In this document: in pieces, positions 46,500-60,800 of the stretch
How positions within the stretch are numbered: position 1 is the first letter of the stretch
Layout of the letters: the number at the start of each line of letters is the position of its first letter
NCBI GenBank assembly: GCA_037102815.1
Contig: BTPP01000003.1
Location: 2,108,001 to 2,172,000, forward strand
Length of the DNA stretch: 64,000 nucleotides
DNA from: Neurospora intermedia
Lineage: Eukaryota > Ascomycota > Sordariomycetes > Sordariales > Sordariaceae
Direction of reading: 5' to 3'
Made by a program: the position numbers and the translations under genes
The notes under the pieces: generated by a model
Told to the model about the DNA's origin: nothing
The model's input: only the letters and a program-made list of their open reading frames with translations
Databases searched by the model: none

Positions 46500-49400
46500 T
46501 AGCGCTATAAAATTACTATAAATTAGGTTCGTATAATAGAATTACTCAAATAGTTTTTTAAATATAATTAAACGTTCGTTAAATAATACTTTTTCGGTTC
46601 TTACTATAATTATAATTTAAATAATTTTTATAATTAATATAAATATTTTTTCTTCGTTCCTATTTTATTATTCTAATATTATTAATATTCCGTTTTCCTT
46701 TTAAGAATACCTCGCAATTTCTTTATATTACTCCTTCTCTAATTCGATTATTAAATAGTATTTTTTTAATTTCCCTAACTTTAATACTTATAATAAAATC
46801 CTTTTAACTTTAATTTTATCGTTTAAGTATTCCTAAAGTTTTTCTTTTATTAATAATTAAACTTTTAGGTTTAATTAAAAAATAATATTCGTATTAAAGT
46901 AATTTAGGATAATATAAGTAAATATTTCTTTTTCGAACCTATAAATATAAATAGGAATTAAAATACCCGGTACTTTCTTCCGGTAGAGGAAGGTTCGGAG
47001 GTTAATAATTTCTATTTTAACCTAAATAAAGAGGGAATTCTTCGCTTTAATTAGTAAATACAGCTCTTCTTTATTTTCTTTTAATTATTAGTACTTTCTT
47101 TTCTTCTTTTTTATATTAATTATATATTATTAAATAGCTTTTCTATTAAATTTAAGGGTAAGGTCGGCGATAGTAAATTTATACCGTTGCTTTAATTTTG
47201 CTATTACTACCGCTAGGTAGTAATTATAGTACGATACCTATTCCTAATTTATTGTATCCTCTAATTATTCTTCTTCATTAACGGCTATTAACTTTAAGGC
47301 TTATAATAGTAGTAACGGTTAAATCCCTAATTCCGAGGGGGGGCTAATTACTATTACTAGTAATTTTTCTATTAGTACTTATATTTCGGCCTACTAAACT
47401 TTAATTATACTATTCTTTAGTTTATCGGTAGGTAGCTGACTTTTAATTTATTATATTTAAATATAATTAGAGATTTAAATTGTAGTCCCCCGGACGAATT
47501 AAGTTTAATCTATCCGGGCGAACTTTTTTTTAAAGGCCTAAACTTTTTTATTAAAATAAAGGTCGAACGGCGGATAAAAGGTTTCTATTTTTAAATTTCG
47601 TATTAGTATAATTTTATATACTCTAATAATAATTTTTAAATATTTAATTTAGTATTTCGCTAGTTTAATTACTATCCCTTAAAATTTATTATAGATTTTA
47701 GTTAATTAGTAGAATATTGAGGCTGTATATATAATAGTACTATAAATATATTTAGTATATATTTCCCTTACCCGAATAAAGGAGTAACCCTATATTTTCG
47801 TTACTAATCTTATAAATATATTCGTTTATATTATTATTTTCTTTTTATTATTTTTATATAAATTCTATAATTGAATTTACAATCTAACTAAATTCCTAGG
47901 AATTATATTAATTCTATTAATTAAAATACTATTTCCCTAAGTTAGAGAGTTTCTATCCTTAGTACCCTCGTTCGTATAAAGTATATTAATTCTATTTTAA
48001 TTATTTCGAATTCTATACTTTTTACTCTTATTTATTCTAAATATACTTCCTATACTACTTATAATATTCAATAGTTTTCTTCGGTAATATAGGTTACTAT
48101 TATAATATTAATATTATTAGCGAAGCTAATTGTAATTATATTCGGGATTATTATTAATTTCCGGTATAGTAGGGTAATAAAAAGAATAAATAAAATAGGG
48201 GAGAGGGGGGAGCTTTGTAGTACTTTAAAAGTAATTATATAGGGGTAGGAGGTTTTATTATTAAGAAAGAGAGAACCTCTTCTTCCGGCGATAAAGTTCG
48301 CTACTTACCGAATAATTTATATTAAGAATTATATTTCCTATAGGGTATATAAAAGCTACTTATAGTTAATTCTATTGAATATTCTTTTTAAATTTAAGAG
48401 TATAAGGGACGTTATAGCCTTAAGCTTTTAAATTATATATATTATATTAGTAATTACCCGGATTATAAATTCTATTGAATAGCCTATACGGTTATTTATT
48501 TCGCCTTCTAATAAGAGGTTAAATTCTTCGGCTATTTATATAAATTTTTTAGTAATAAATACTTCGAAGATTTTTCTTATATTATTAAATAGCAATATTA
48601 GCCTTTATATACTTACTAACCTCTATTAGACAGCGCTTTTCTTAAATTTTTTGAAGATAATTATTTTTATATCCTTAAACCGTTATAGGAAATATCCGAA
48701 TCGGAGGCTGGCGGAGATTAAATATATTATAATTTGCCGGAATAATTATTTATATAATTTTAAAAATTTATTTAAATACTAATTAATTCTAGGGGCTTTA
48801 TTGGGCGCTATCCGGGAACGTACGTCTTAAATATCCTTTTCGTTAATTAATTTACTAATAATTATTAGTTTAGTACTATTTAGTAATTTAATCTAATTTA
48901 ATAAATAATCTATTAGGACCTTTACTTTCGGGAAGAAGTAATCAGTAAAAATCTTAGCCTTACAACTATAATTTCCAACTTCTATTACCCCTTTATAAGT
49001 TTAAAGGGCTAATAGTTTAGGCGGGTTTATTAATTTATAACTTTAAATATAAACCTATTATTTTAAGGGTTAAAATCGATTTAAATTCTTCGAAACTTCG
49101 GTAATACTATTACACTATATAGCCTATTGAATTTTCGTAATTATCCTCTTCTTTTTTATCATAACTTTAATAAAATCCTTTTAATTTAATACTATTTAAT
49201 ATTTAAACTATTCCTAATATATTGTTTATACTTTTTTTATTACTATTTTATATTCTAATATCTATTAATTTGCTCTTCTCCTTCGACTTTTCTTCTAGTA
49301 TAAAATAAATTCCTCTATAATACTAGTAAATTCTCCATCGAATTTGCGAAAGGCGAGTTTAAAATCCTCTATTATATCGATCCTCTCCGGGACCGATATC

Positions 49401-50320
49401 TATTTTTCTAACGTTTCTTTCACTTTTATTATATTTATAAAATTCTAATTATATTTTCCTTTTTTTTCTACTTTTTTATTTTTTCTTCTTACTTAGATTT
49501 AAATTTCTTAAGGGTAATAGTCCGAACCGGTTTATTCGTACCTCTACGCTTCTTAATATTCAATTTTAATTCCGGGTAATAATTATATATAATTAATTAT
49601 TTTATCCCTCTTTCCTTATATTATATTTTTAAACTTTATTAATTTACTACGGGGGGTAAATAAATTAAATCTCTAATATTATACTTATATAAGGAGGTGA
49701 ACGGCCCCCAGGCTAATTTTATTTTTTAAATTCTAATTAGGATAGTAGAAATTATAATCCCTAATTATAATTAGATTTCCTACTAAAGGTCCGACTTTAA
49801 GAAATTTAAGGAGTAGCGATCCTTATTAATATTCTAATATTCTTAATATAAAAATAGGAGAGTAGATAAAAAAGACGGTCGTTAGGTCCCTTAAACTCTT
49901 AAATATTATTATAGCCTAATCCTTTCCGGCTTAGAAATTTAGGTCCTTTAAATTTTATTTTTTATCTATATATATTATTACCCTCCTCTTCTCTATACAA
50001 TTAACCCTAAAATATTTCCCGCCTCTAGGATAATAGATATTTTTATTCAAATTTCTACCCGGCTCCTAGATTACTACGATATTATAGGTCTCTTTTTATT
50101 CGAATAAAAGTTTTCCTCTCTTATACAATTTCCTTATATTCTAATAGAGTATTTTTAATTAGATTATTAATTACTTTAAAATAAAATTCTTTTTAGTCCT
50201 TCTATAGAGGATAAAGGTATTACTTCCCTAGGGGGGGTTATAATCGTATAAATACTATTACTACTATATAACCAACTCCCTCCTATACTTTAAAAATATA
50301 TATAAATATCTATCGGACTT
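46500..50320 (-). pseudogene. LINE copy G ORF2 (endonuclease and reverse transcriptase, RIP-broken)
   Basis: Endonuclease block near 49690-49790 and reverse transcriptase core near 48080-48400, where the catalytic-loop counterpart lies near 48100. All are co-linear with copy A in inverted orientation. Many stops of RIP type are present. Confidence 0.72.
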
Positions 50321-50329
50321 TAAGGGTTT

Positions 50330-51860
50330 AATAATTTCGGTCGTAAAGACGGGCCGACAATTTTCCTCGGTCGTCCCCTCTTTATAATTTTTTTAATATA
50401 TTTCTCTAAGGTAATAATAGTACAGGAATTAGAAGGGGCGTCCGGGAGGACGCCTTTATCTATAGTTTCTATTATTAATTCTAATACCTTTTTGGCCGGA
50501 TTTTTGTAGGGGGTGAATATTTATAGCTTTTCAGTATATATAATAAATACCTTTATAATTACTTTCTAGAGAATAGGGTATTTTTTATAGTTATATATAT
50601 AGTAGCCCTTCTTCCTATACAATTTATAATAAATAGGTAATTTATTATTATTAGACAGGCAATTTACTTTACTAAAGCGATTTCTTTTATATTTAACTTC
50701 GTTATAGCGGGTATAAATATCTTTTTAACGGTAGAATTTCGCTATATATCCAATTCCTTAATATTTAAAATATTATTAAATATTATTCAAAGTTTAAAAC
50801 GGTTTATATAGGTATACGCCGCTATTTTAGAGGAAAAGGTTATCCTAGAGGAAATACACCGCTAATACAGTAGCGACTTTTATTAGGAGTAAATTTCTAT
50901 TCTCTCTATCCCTTCTCTTCTATAGCCGAATTCTAATAATAAATACCTCCGGGTTCTTCTCCTTCGCTATATTTAATATAGTTTCCGCCGTAATATAATT
51001 ATTAATACTATTCTAAGGTACGCCCCGAATCAGTACGCCTATAATATTTATAGTAATAGAAGTATTAGGGCCGAAAATTTTTTTAACCTATATTTAATTA
51101 TATTAATATTAATTATATATAGATTTATTAAATATAATTATATAATCTCCGGTTATTAGTATTCTAATAGCTGCTTAGATTATTAAATTAGTATTTTTCT
51201 TACTTAAATATATAATTAAGGTCGTTTTTATATTTTTATTCGAACGGTTTACAAATTCGGTGGTAATTGTCGCTCCCTTAATAGTAAACTATCGTTCAAA
51301 ATTAAAGGGGATAAACTTTTTAATAATAGTAAGTAATTATTAGAGGGTAGTACTAATTTTACTCGAATTAACTTTTATTATAATATTGGCCTAATATTTC
51401 GGTACTTTTTGGGCGCCTTTTTTAATTTCCTTTAGAATATCCTTCTTTAAATTGTCGAAGTCCTTTTTAGTAATAAACTAATTAGTTTTAATTTTATTAA
51501 TTTCGGGTTATATAGACCTACTTTTTCTAACGCGTACCTTCGCAAATTCAAAAAATAATTTTCGAACCTAATAATAATCCTCGGTCGAAACGGTATTATA
51601 ATCTATAGATTTATTCACTTTAGTAATGAATTTCTTTAATATTTTATTATCTTCCTCCGTTTTATCCGAAGTCTTTGTAGTAAGTACGGTATTAGGATTA
51701 TTATATATTAAGATTTCTACGAGCGGGTTATAAATATTATTTTCGAATCTATAAGTACCGCTATCGATAGCCATCGGTAACGATAATACAACGCCGTTGC
51801 TACGCTCGTCGCAAGATATCGTAAGGGATATAAACGGCCCTCTTAAATCGATTGCCGTTG
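50330..51860 (-). pseudogene. LINE copy G ORF1 (RIP-broken)
   Basis: Begins just upstream of the stretch MAIDSGTYRFENNIYNPLVE (minus, from 51774). It is co-linear with ORF1 of copy A and broken by RIP-type stops after 68 codons. Confidence 0.7.
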
Positions 51861-51947
51861 TTAGTTTTCGTTTTGGAGCATTCCTCGACTAGAAATCGGC
51901 GTTTCCGGTTTCAAAGCAGTTTTTAAGAAATTAATTTAAAGTGGTTA

Positions 51948-53300
51948 GTTAATTAATTTTTAATTTAATTGACGATAATTATAGTTAGTGTAGTAATAAG
52001 AAGGTTATTAACGTATAATACTAGTAGTACTCTTAGCGCTTTATTAGTAAGTAAATAAGAATTTGTAGAGATTAGTATAAAGCTGGCCTCTTTGAGCACT
52101 GGTACGAGGGTATTAAACTAGAAAAGTAGGGAATGTTTAAAACCGTAGAGTACCTTAGTAAACTAGTATACTATATCTTCTTTATTATAGCCGGGTATAA
52201 GCTTTTTAAGCGTTGTTGGCTATTTAATATAATATTAAATATTGTTAGGTATAGGTATATTTAAGAAAATAGTATTGAAATTGAATTAATAGTACTTATA
52301 ATTGTTTATAGTTATAATAGTTAAGAATAATCTAATATTAACCGAATATATTACTGCTATATATATTTTTGGTACCGCCCAATTGCCTTGTTCGAAATTA
52401 TTGTAAATTACCTATTTAACTTTAGCCTTCTAATCTTTAATATCGATATTGTACTTCTCGTTATATATTTATTTCCTAAATAAGATTTCTAATTTTCTAG
52501 ATTTAGGAACAAAGGTATAAATTCCCCTATCTTCGAGTACTTTAGCTTATTTTTTTATAGTTAGTAACTAGTAGGACTTAAAGTTGCCTTATTTATGTAC
52601 GACCTTATAATTTTTAAGTATAAAATATTAGGCTTTGTTAATAGCGATAATTGTTATGTCGTAGTTAATTTTAATAGTAGTAAGGTAATATATAGGTATT
52701 GTACGTCTTATTAGACGACCTTCTATTATATTGTGAAAGTTGTTAGGTAAGTCTATTGAGTTTTGAATAATATTGCTATTACTATCTTTTACCCTTTAAA
52801 TACTATATTTGAAATCTATTAGTTTAATTGTGGAGCGACGAGGTTTACCTTTATTTACCTCTATATGTAGTGTTTGAGTATTAGATTTAGAGGGTTGGTG
52901 GGATCCTTATATTGATTATGTTTGAATAGATTGTTAGTTTGTAGGGCCCGAATTCGAGATCGGAGGGCCCGAATTCGGGTTTAGAGGGTCTGAATTCGGA
53001 ATAGCCTGTTGCGAATTCGAAGTTTATTGTTTTTGGTTCCTTGGTTGAAGCTATAGTTTACTAACTCGCGATGCTAACGACGGGGTGTATTATTGTGTTC
53101 TGGTAGGGTTCGGTGTGCCTATTAGTAGTAATTTTACTTTTAAAATTAATTATTAAAGACTATTGGGTAATAGGGTGCCTAGAGTAGTATAAATAGTTAT
53201 TTCGTTAGAATTGCGTCGGTCGCAGTTGTAGGGTATAGGGTCTTCTTTATTAAGATTTTTAAGATTAAGAAAGTCGTTGTCGTTGTATTCGATAGTCTCT
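51948..53300 (-). pseudogene. Copia reverse transcriptase region and linker
   Basis: Assigned by position between the integrase end and RNase H, and continuous with 44050-44958 before LINE G inserted. The linker at 52943-53000 has three 21-bp units (GGGCCCGAATTCG core), which would be a seven-residue repeat. Fossil. Confidence 0.6.
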
Positions 53301-53599
53301 CTAATTAGTAAGTTTAACGGTTATTATTATAGTGGATTTGGTAATGAGGGCGCTAGAGGGCTCGGTATTGGAATTAGGGTCGGTGACGGTAATACTAGCG
53401 GTACTGTATTGATTAGAATAGTTTGGGGTAGTATTATGGTTATTAGAGTAATTGAAGTGATTGGGGCGGTTACGGTAGCCGTTGTAGTTAAGGGTGCTGG
53501 TGTAACTTTTGGCGAGAGTAGTAATATAATTATTATTTCCTATACCTTTTTAACTTTTTTTTATTAGGGCGATTTAATTACTTTCTTTGAATATGGCTG

Positions 53600-55200
53600 T
53601 GGGACTGAGCTGTTTACTTTTACCCAAATTTAGTAGTTGCTATTTGCAATTTTATTAATTTTATCGATTATTTGGTCTGAGAAAATGATGTAATGTTCGA
53701 CGATGGTACCGCTACTATTACGTACTGGATTTTTATTAATTGGGTCCTTTTTAAGGAAGGTTACCGTACTAGTTCTGACGATCTTGCTAGTATAAGGGTT
53801 CCAAATAAATACGATACGACTATGGATATCGTTAAAACCGATGAAATAGCCTTTCTGTGCTTTGGTGCGAAATTTATTGCCTTGTAGTTGCTTTTTTAGT
53901 TTAATGAAGTAATAAATTGTATAGAAGTAAGACTTCAAGTATTTGAAATATAGCTTTTTAATTTTGTTTAGGAAGTTAATTGCTTTAGTAAGTAGTTCCT
54001 ACGGGCTTCGTCTATTATAAACTTTTGAAGGTAGAAGGTTAAGTATTTTAATGATGTAATTAATAATAAAGGGCTATAGATGCTCTGGGATATTGAGATT
54101 TATTATTAAAGCTTTGGCGCGTTGTATAATGATGGCGCTAGTTCTCTCGATCTTTCTTTGTATTTATGGGGTATAGGGTGTTGACTTTAGAAGTTCGATG
54201 CCTTCTATACGTGCCCAATCGACGATTTTGCTGTATTGAAATTCCTTGGTATTAAAGCCAAATTTTGGACCGTTATTAAGACTAAATGCCTTGATTTTAA
54301 ATCCACCGCTTTAAAGTTTAGCCTACTTTTTGAACTCTTTGATCTGTATAAAGGCATTGCCCTTATTGGTTATAAACCTTGCCTAATAGAAGCCGGTAAT
54401 TTAATTAATAAAATGGATTATATATTAATATCCTTTGTAATTGGGTAGGGTATAGGAGACGACGTTGATGTAGATATACGTTAATAGTTGAGTCGTTATT
54501 TTATTGGCTATTTTGGGGATTATATTGTATACCTTTATTTTAATATATACTTCGTAGAAATAGTTTTGAGTATTGCTAAGTTTGATACTGGCCGCCTCGT
54601 ACGCTTTAATTACTTGATTTTTGCCCGCGTATATTAGGCGACGATATATTGTTGAGTAGTTGATTAATGCTATTATGGTGTGGCGGACGTCTTGGGGGAA
54701 GTTTAGTTGGGTATATACTGGAAGGACGGGAAGGTCGTTAATCTATTTATATTAAATGGTGACTTTGCCGTACGCTGATATTTGGTTAGACTTTATGTCC
54801 TAGACTATGCTATTATTTAGAAGACTTCTCGTGGTTAATAGATTCGTTGGGGTAGAAGGATTGTAAATGCAATCCTTAATTCTAACCTTGACGGTTATAT
54901 TGTTTAAAGTGGCTATAGTTAACTCAACGGTGCCGATATAGTAGGCGTAAATCGAGGTTCTATTACCGATAGTATAGATTGTAGGATAGGGAAGTAGCTA
55001 TATATCTATAAACTATTTAAAATAGTTGAAAATATTGTTAGTATAGTTAGAGTTGTAAATAATTAGATCTCGAATACTATCTAGTTATTAATATTGCTTC
55101 AGAGCCTATTAGTCTTTAATTAAATTACTATAGGTATATTAAAGTTGTAATTGGGAATAATCGATTGATTGACTACTTTAAGTACGGTCAATACGCTCAA
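53600..55200 (-). pseudogene. Copia integrase region
   Basis: The end of the integrase is readable on the minus strand at 53630-53938 as a 102-codon stretch with KAQKGYFIGF and the following IVRTSTVTF, typical of Copia integrases ahead of the linker. The rest is assigned by position. Fossil. Confidence 0.72.
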
Positions 55201-55249
55201 CGGCGTCGGTTAGGGGCTCTAGCAAAAATCTATATTGCTACCTATACTC

Positions 55250-56300
55250 GATATGCCTATAAATATTCTACTTCTATATAATAAGGTAGAGTTAGTAGTA
55301 GTGGCGGGAGTAGTAAGATTAGTAGAAGCGTTATTAGCGAGGGTACTAGTATTAGCGTTAGCGGCGGCGATAGTCTTTTTGGCCAGTATATCTTTCTTAG
55401 ACTTCTAAATATTAGGTGCCTTTTTAAGAAAGTAGACCTAGTAAATATCAGCCTTCTTACTAATATAATAGTTATAGGAGATATACTTCTAAGCAGTAAA
55501 GATTTTTTTATTATAGTTAGTACAATTAATTCGCTTGCTATTATCCTTCTTCTTATTAATCGAATTACTATTATTATTATTTTTCTTGGTATTATTAATT
55601 ATCTTCTAGATATTAACGTTAATATTGGTATAGGATTCAACGTTGTTAATATTACTAAGCTTCGATAAGAAGGTATTGACTTCTAGCTCGTTGGTTTCTA
55701 AGGCCGCCGCCTAGTGTTTAGCGTCGATAGGATAAGTAGCCTTTACTATATTGTAAAGGAAAGTAATTTCAAAGTCGTTATTAATTTTGAACTTAGCGTC
55801 TTTAATACACTTACGAAGTAAGGTATAATGCGTAAGGAAAGAAGCTATAGTATCAAAGTTAGCGCACTTAATAACCAAATATTCGGCGAGAACTTCGCTG
55901 CGAGCCTCGTTAGTAATACGGGCAATATATAATTGAACGAGATTATATATAACCTTAGGGTCTCTACCGGGTTTCTCTTAGCTATTAATATATAATATAG
56001 TGACGACTTTAGGGTTTTTGAGAGTAGAGAGTAGAATTTTATTAGCGTTGGTACGTTTGGTCTACTAAGTATTGTACTTATCGGGGTCCGCGGCCTTATC
56101 GGACGCCGGGATTGTCTTAAAGACGTACTTAGCGAGTTAAAAGTAGTTAAGTTCGGCTATGAGACTTTAATACTAGTCGGCGATATTCTACTCGCCGAGG
56201 AGGGGAACTAGCGACGAGTTGCTGGTCGTCGTGGGCATAGGAGGGTTCGATATATTAATAAGTAGAAAGTTGGTAGTCGCTAGACTAGCTGCTGATTAAT
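55250..56300 (-). pseudogene. Copia Gag region
   Basis: Lies directly inside the 5' LTR in element orientation and shows a serine/asparagine-rich end near 55270-55370. Assigned mostly by position. Fossil. Confidence 0.5.
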
Positions 56301-56576
56301 TTGATTGACTTAATTGAATCGCTTAATTCGATAATGGATTTAATGGGTGAACCAATAATTGGCTCGTTAAATGAATTAATAATTAATTCGAGGGAGGGGT
56401 CGTTGTACAATAAGTATTGGCGAGAATCTTTATATAGCGAGGCTGGCTTGTGGGCGAGCGGGCGAGTCGTTAAGTCGACGAAGGTCGCGGTTGCTTCTTT
56501 TGACCCGGTGCTGCTGCGCCTTGTTGAAGTTGACGATGCGTTTGTCGTTTGTTAAATGCGATCATAGGGAAGGTTA

Positions 56577-56592
56577 GAGAGGGCTTATAACC
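56577..56592 (-). promoter_or_regulatory. Copia primer-binding site for half initiator tRNA-Met
   Basis: On the minus strand the 16 nt after the 5' LTR read GGTTATAAGCCCTCTC. This equals the TRIM site at 32901 except for one G-to-A difference of RIP type, and it fits the anticodon arm of initiator tRNA-Met. Confidence 0.75.
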
Positions 56593-56775
56593 TGTGAGAT
56601 TACTAACGAGATTAAGCGGTTGGATACGATTGATTGAGTGTTATGGAGAAGAAAGAGGAAGAGGGAGACTGGCCGAGTCTGGAAGGCTAGATATGGTGCG
56701 GTCTGGGTAGGGCACAGAGTGGGGACTGGGCTGTGCCTAGTGCGGTGCCTAGTGAATGCCAGAGACCTACTAATA
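56593..56775 (-). repeat. Right (5') LTR of the Copia element
   Basis: 183 bp, same length as the left LTR. It is followed by the ACACT duplication. Confidence 0.9.
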
Positions 56776-56780
56776 ACACT

Positions 56781-57891
56781 CCTAACGCCTTACTGCCTAG
56801 GTTTTTGTAAGAGAAAACGATTAAATGAACGATTAGCGATTATTAGTAAGTATATCTCCCTAGGAAAGTCCTATTTATTACCTTAATACCTGTTATTTTA
56901 TACGTACGCTAGTGCCGGCTATACCCCCGGACTGTACGGTAGCTACCGTACTGAACCGCTCGAAATCCCCGGCTTTGTAACGTCCAATTCTATCTATCCG
57001 TAAAGACTACCGCCTTATTGACCTTATTATAGGACCTATCCCTATAATAGTAATGTATAGTATATATACTTTTAGTAAGATTCGCTATTATTAGTGTACA
57101 AGTAAGGTGTATGTAGCCTTCCCGGATACCTCTAGAGATTACCGGTATTGTTTTAAAGTCTACCCTTCCGGTTTTATTAGGCTAATATTTATACCTTATT
57201 CGTCGTTGTTATACATTTTGTTATTTCCTTCTAAGCCCCCTTCCGGCTCTGGAGTAGCCCGGATATATTAAATTTAGACTTTCTATTTATTCGGGTATAC
57301 GTTAGCCCAATAAGAAGGCGAACTGTAAATTGTATAGGCGCTTTACTTCTTCTACTTCTTTTATTATATTTCCATTAGACTATTATTATGATTGTTAGAG
57401 TTCCCTACTAGGGTAGGCCGAACTCGGGTAGCAGTAATATTTATTGGTTCCCTTCTATTAATAACGGCGGCACTGGAGTTCGAGTGCCCTGTACTCCCCC
57501 TAAGAGAGTTGTTACTGTTAAGGCGTTTCAAAAAGATATATAATTCTGAATAGGAGTTTGGAGCTTACGGTCGTTTATGGAAGCGTTCGAATTATTTGTT
57601 GTTCAAAGAGGATATTAACGAATTAATAATAGCCTAGTTTGGCTATATATTAGCTTTAATTCGGTAGAGGACTTTTTTAAAGCGGATAAGGAAGTAGAAT
57701 ATAGACTCTCGAAACTTCTATTACAAAGCAAAGAGTTCGAAACCGGCCTTCTTATTTTAGTTAATTTCGCTATAGTTAACCCGGAGCTTTTCGAGAAGTT
57801 TGGCCGGGGTCCGGTTGGCTAGAGACTATATAAAGGAGAAGAGAGTCCGACGGACGGCGGGCGAAAGGTTGGAGTATAAGTAGTAGAATTG
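56781..57891 (-). pseudogene. Interior of LTR element X, Gag-like part
   Basis: RIP-altered DNA between the Copia element and MULE-2. The minus strand near 57500-57890 has a lysine- and phenylalanine-rich, helix-prone reading resembling the middle of a Gypsy Gag, continuous with 60955-61325 before MULE-2 inserted. Nothing recognisable lies in 56781-57400. Confidence 0.45.
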
Positions 57892-60800
57892 GAGTAACCC
57901 TCCCCGCACCCTCTGCTTTCCTACTTGCACCCTTCCAACGCAAATGTCAGCTGTCATGTAAAATATGGGGTTTTAATTGTAAATTTCCATATTTTTGATG
58001 TCTAGTAATATTCAAAGGCGTCCCTATAATTCAAATCTCGCGATATCTCTATAGTATTGAAAATGGGTCTATTTCTACTCGATTACAATCTAAATACTAA
58101 CGTCTAATAGCTCAAAGAATTTGTTAGACGAGCTAGTTAAAAATATTTTAACGACTTCCTCCCTTCTAGCCTCCTCCCGCCGCCGTACCTCCCGTACTCT
58201 CTCTACCTAGTATCGAGCCAGCTCATTATCCTCATCCTTATCGTCAATTACCTTAATATAACTATATACCTCATCTTAGGTATTTAACTATTCAATACTA
58301 GGCCCCGCTTTATACCGGGAATAATTACGCCGCACTAAAGCTTATATAGGCTAGGTATTCTTAAATCGGCTACAAGGTCTATTCTTTTACTTCTTTTGAA
58401 GTAGTAGTATAGCTTTATTACTAAAAGGACCGCTTTAATTAGGGGGGCGACCTTTACGTACTCCCTAAGCGGTTAAATGAAGTTGTAAATATCTATCTAC
58501 TATATCCTACTATGTAAATTAGTATAATAAAATTCAGAATAGTAAGAAAGGGACTTTATATAATGTTAAGCAAAATACTAAAAGGGGTAATAATTAACCT
58601 TATTAACCAAGATTACTTTACCAACTTAGTAAACCTCCTCCATCTCGTAGGTACAAAGGAGCCTATACTAGGCTCGAAAATTTCTTGAACAAGGTTGCAA
58701 ATGGCTACTACAAGGGTATTGTAGACTAGGGAAAATTCCCTTCAATTTAAAATACTATCTATTAAATAAATTAACCCCCTATAAAATTATTTTTATAGGG
58801 ATAGTACTGAACTATATATAGTTAGGTCCTATCTACGTAGTACGTACGCGGGTTACTAATAAAGCTAACTTCTAATTAAACAATTTAAACCGGGTAGTAA
58901 TATAGGAAGTAATAACTTTATAGAGATTAATTAAACCGCTACGAACTAATAGTCTATACGATTTTAACGAACTATTATTAGATTCATTTAAAAATATAGT
59001 ACGCTACCTACAATTAAAGTAGTACCTCGTATAGTAACCAACCTACTCTAATTAGTAAAGTATAAATTCAAGCAGGATCTACTTAATAATAATTTCCTAG
59101 GCCCCCTCAAAATAACGATAGAGTAGAGACTATACCTTTTTAAAGTCCGATTCAAACGAGGAGTAGATCATATACTACCATAAATAAAGGAGGCCAACTC
59201 TAATATTAGTAACCCTCGTAGGGATCGGACCTAGCCCAGCTTACGTCCTAGTAACCGTTTTAACCTTACTATATATACAACGCAACCGCTCAATATCATC
59301 TTCGTCTTCTTAACTATATACTTCGCTTTATTGACTAAATTCATTAAAGTCACTAAAATCCTCATTATCAAACTCTTCTTCGCTATTATCCTAAGTATTG
59401 CTATCTTTAACTATAATAATCCAATTATCTTTAAAGTATTTAATAATATTACAATTAATATACTAAATACAATATTAGCGTTAAACGTTACGTAATAATT
59501 AATTAATAGTAGAGATAAACTAGGCATCGCCGTTAATAATAAGTATAGCCAATAAAAGGATTTCAAACTCTTTAATAACCTTATCAAATACCTCAATTAA
59601 CCATATAAATCCCTCGTCCCGCTCGTTATTAATTACTACCTAGAATACTAGCATTAATAACCTTTCTAATATAATAATTACCCCTTAAACGAAGGGCGTA
59701 TAATACCAGTTAGTTTTATATATAGTATTAATAAGAAGGGTATTTCAGAACCGTAACTATATAGACTATTGTAAATTAGTAACCCAAAAAATATACCGTA
59801 GTATAATACCCTCTCCATCACCCTTATTACTATAATAATCGAACTCCTTCGTTTTAAATACTATTACCTCATTAAAATCGAACTTCCTAATAAAGGCTTA
59901 CGTATTAGTATAGCTATTTCGGTCCGTTCGTTGAAAGTATTAGTATTAATTGTCTAGGTCTTTAAAAGTAAAATAAAGGTTAGAATAATATCTTTTGATA
60001 ATAGTATAGATAGATTGAATAATTAAATTATATTACTTAAGAAGGCTTTCAATATACGCTATTTAATTTATATTAATAACCTTCAAACGAAATATAAGGT
60101 AGCTATATAATTGTTCCAACGGTTTATAGCTTTAATATATAAGATTTAACGGCCGTACAGTCCATTTCCGGTTATCCTTCTCAAGCGACTATATAATAAT
60201 ACAAAACGGACAATCTAATACGATCTTTCGTATTATAATATTTCGTTTCTTATATAGGTTCGATTCTAAATATCGTTTATACTGGGCGAAATTATATTAA
60301 AAGATGTACTTCCAATATTTACCCTTATTAACTCCCTTATTAAATATATATAACCGTTGAACTACAACTCTAAAGCGGTAATGGCAGTACAATTTAATAA
60401 GTTATTTAAAAATTTCGAAGAAGTCGGGGTTTGGCGCTATACTAAAGAACTCATTGTCGGCTAGTATAGCCTACTCTTATTGTAACGACGACAATAACAG
60501 CGACAGCGACGGCGACGGCGATAGGGATAAGGATAGGGAGGAGGAAAAAGCGCAACGGCGGTAGCGTTATCCCTAGGTACATTAAGGCATCTATACGGTT
60601 ATTAGTATTTAAAAGCAATTGAGATCAATTGATTTGAGTAAAATTACGTACGTTGAGAGTAGTAAAGTATAGTTTAGAATATTATTATAGATACGTATAA
60701 AGTATTAGTATAGAAGTAATAACGTACAAAGTGCTAGTATTGGTATAAAGTGCTAGTGTAATTAGCCGTATAAAAAAAAGGGAGAAGAAATAACTAAGGT

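Larger units (their letters stand above)
44974..51932 (-). mobile_element. Full-length Tad1-like LINE, copy G
   Basis: 6959 bp, 3' end at 44974 with a TATATA tail and 5' end at 51932, flanked by the 15-bp duplication AATTTAAAGTGGTTA at 44959-44973 and 51933-51947. It carries the complete series seen in copy A: 5' end, ORF1 (open N-terminus at 51568-51774), endonuclease near 49600-49800, reverse transcriptase near 47700-48900, then the long 3' untranslated region. Strongly RIP-altered and inactive. It sits in the reverse transcriptase/RNase H part of the Copia element. Confidence 0.92.
43789..56775 (-). mobile_element. Ty1/Copia retrotransposon, RIP-degraded fossil, split by LINE G
   Basis: 183-bp LTRs at 43789-43971 and 56593-56775 with the duplication ACACT at 43784-43788 and 56776-56780. 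Read right to left it shows Gag, integrase, reverse transcriptase, RNase H: the Copia order. Near 53740-53870 the minus strand encodes an integrase end (KAQKGYFIGFNDIHSRIVF). Near 44080-44180 it encodes the RNase H end (NEMPADGLTKPLKADKYARF). Without LINE G it is about 6.0 kb and looks structurally whole, but it is dead with many RIP-type changes. The primer-binding site matches half initiator tRNA-Met. Confidence 0.9.

Noticed and set aside
53277-53567. 96-codon plus-strand ORF
   Set aside because: It is the antisense shadow of the Copia linker region.
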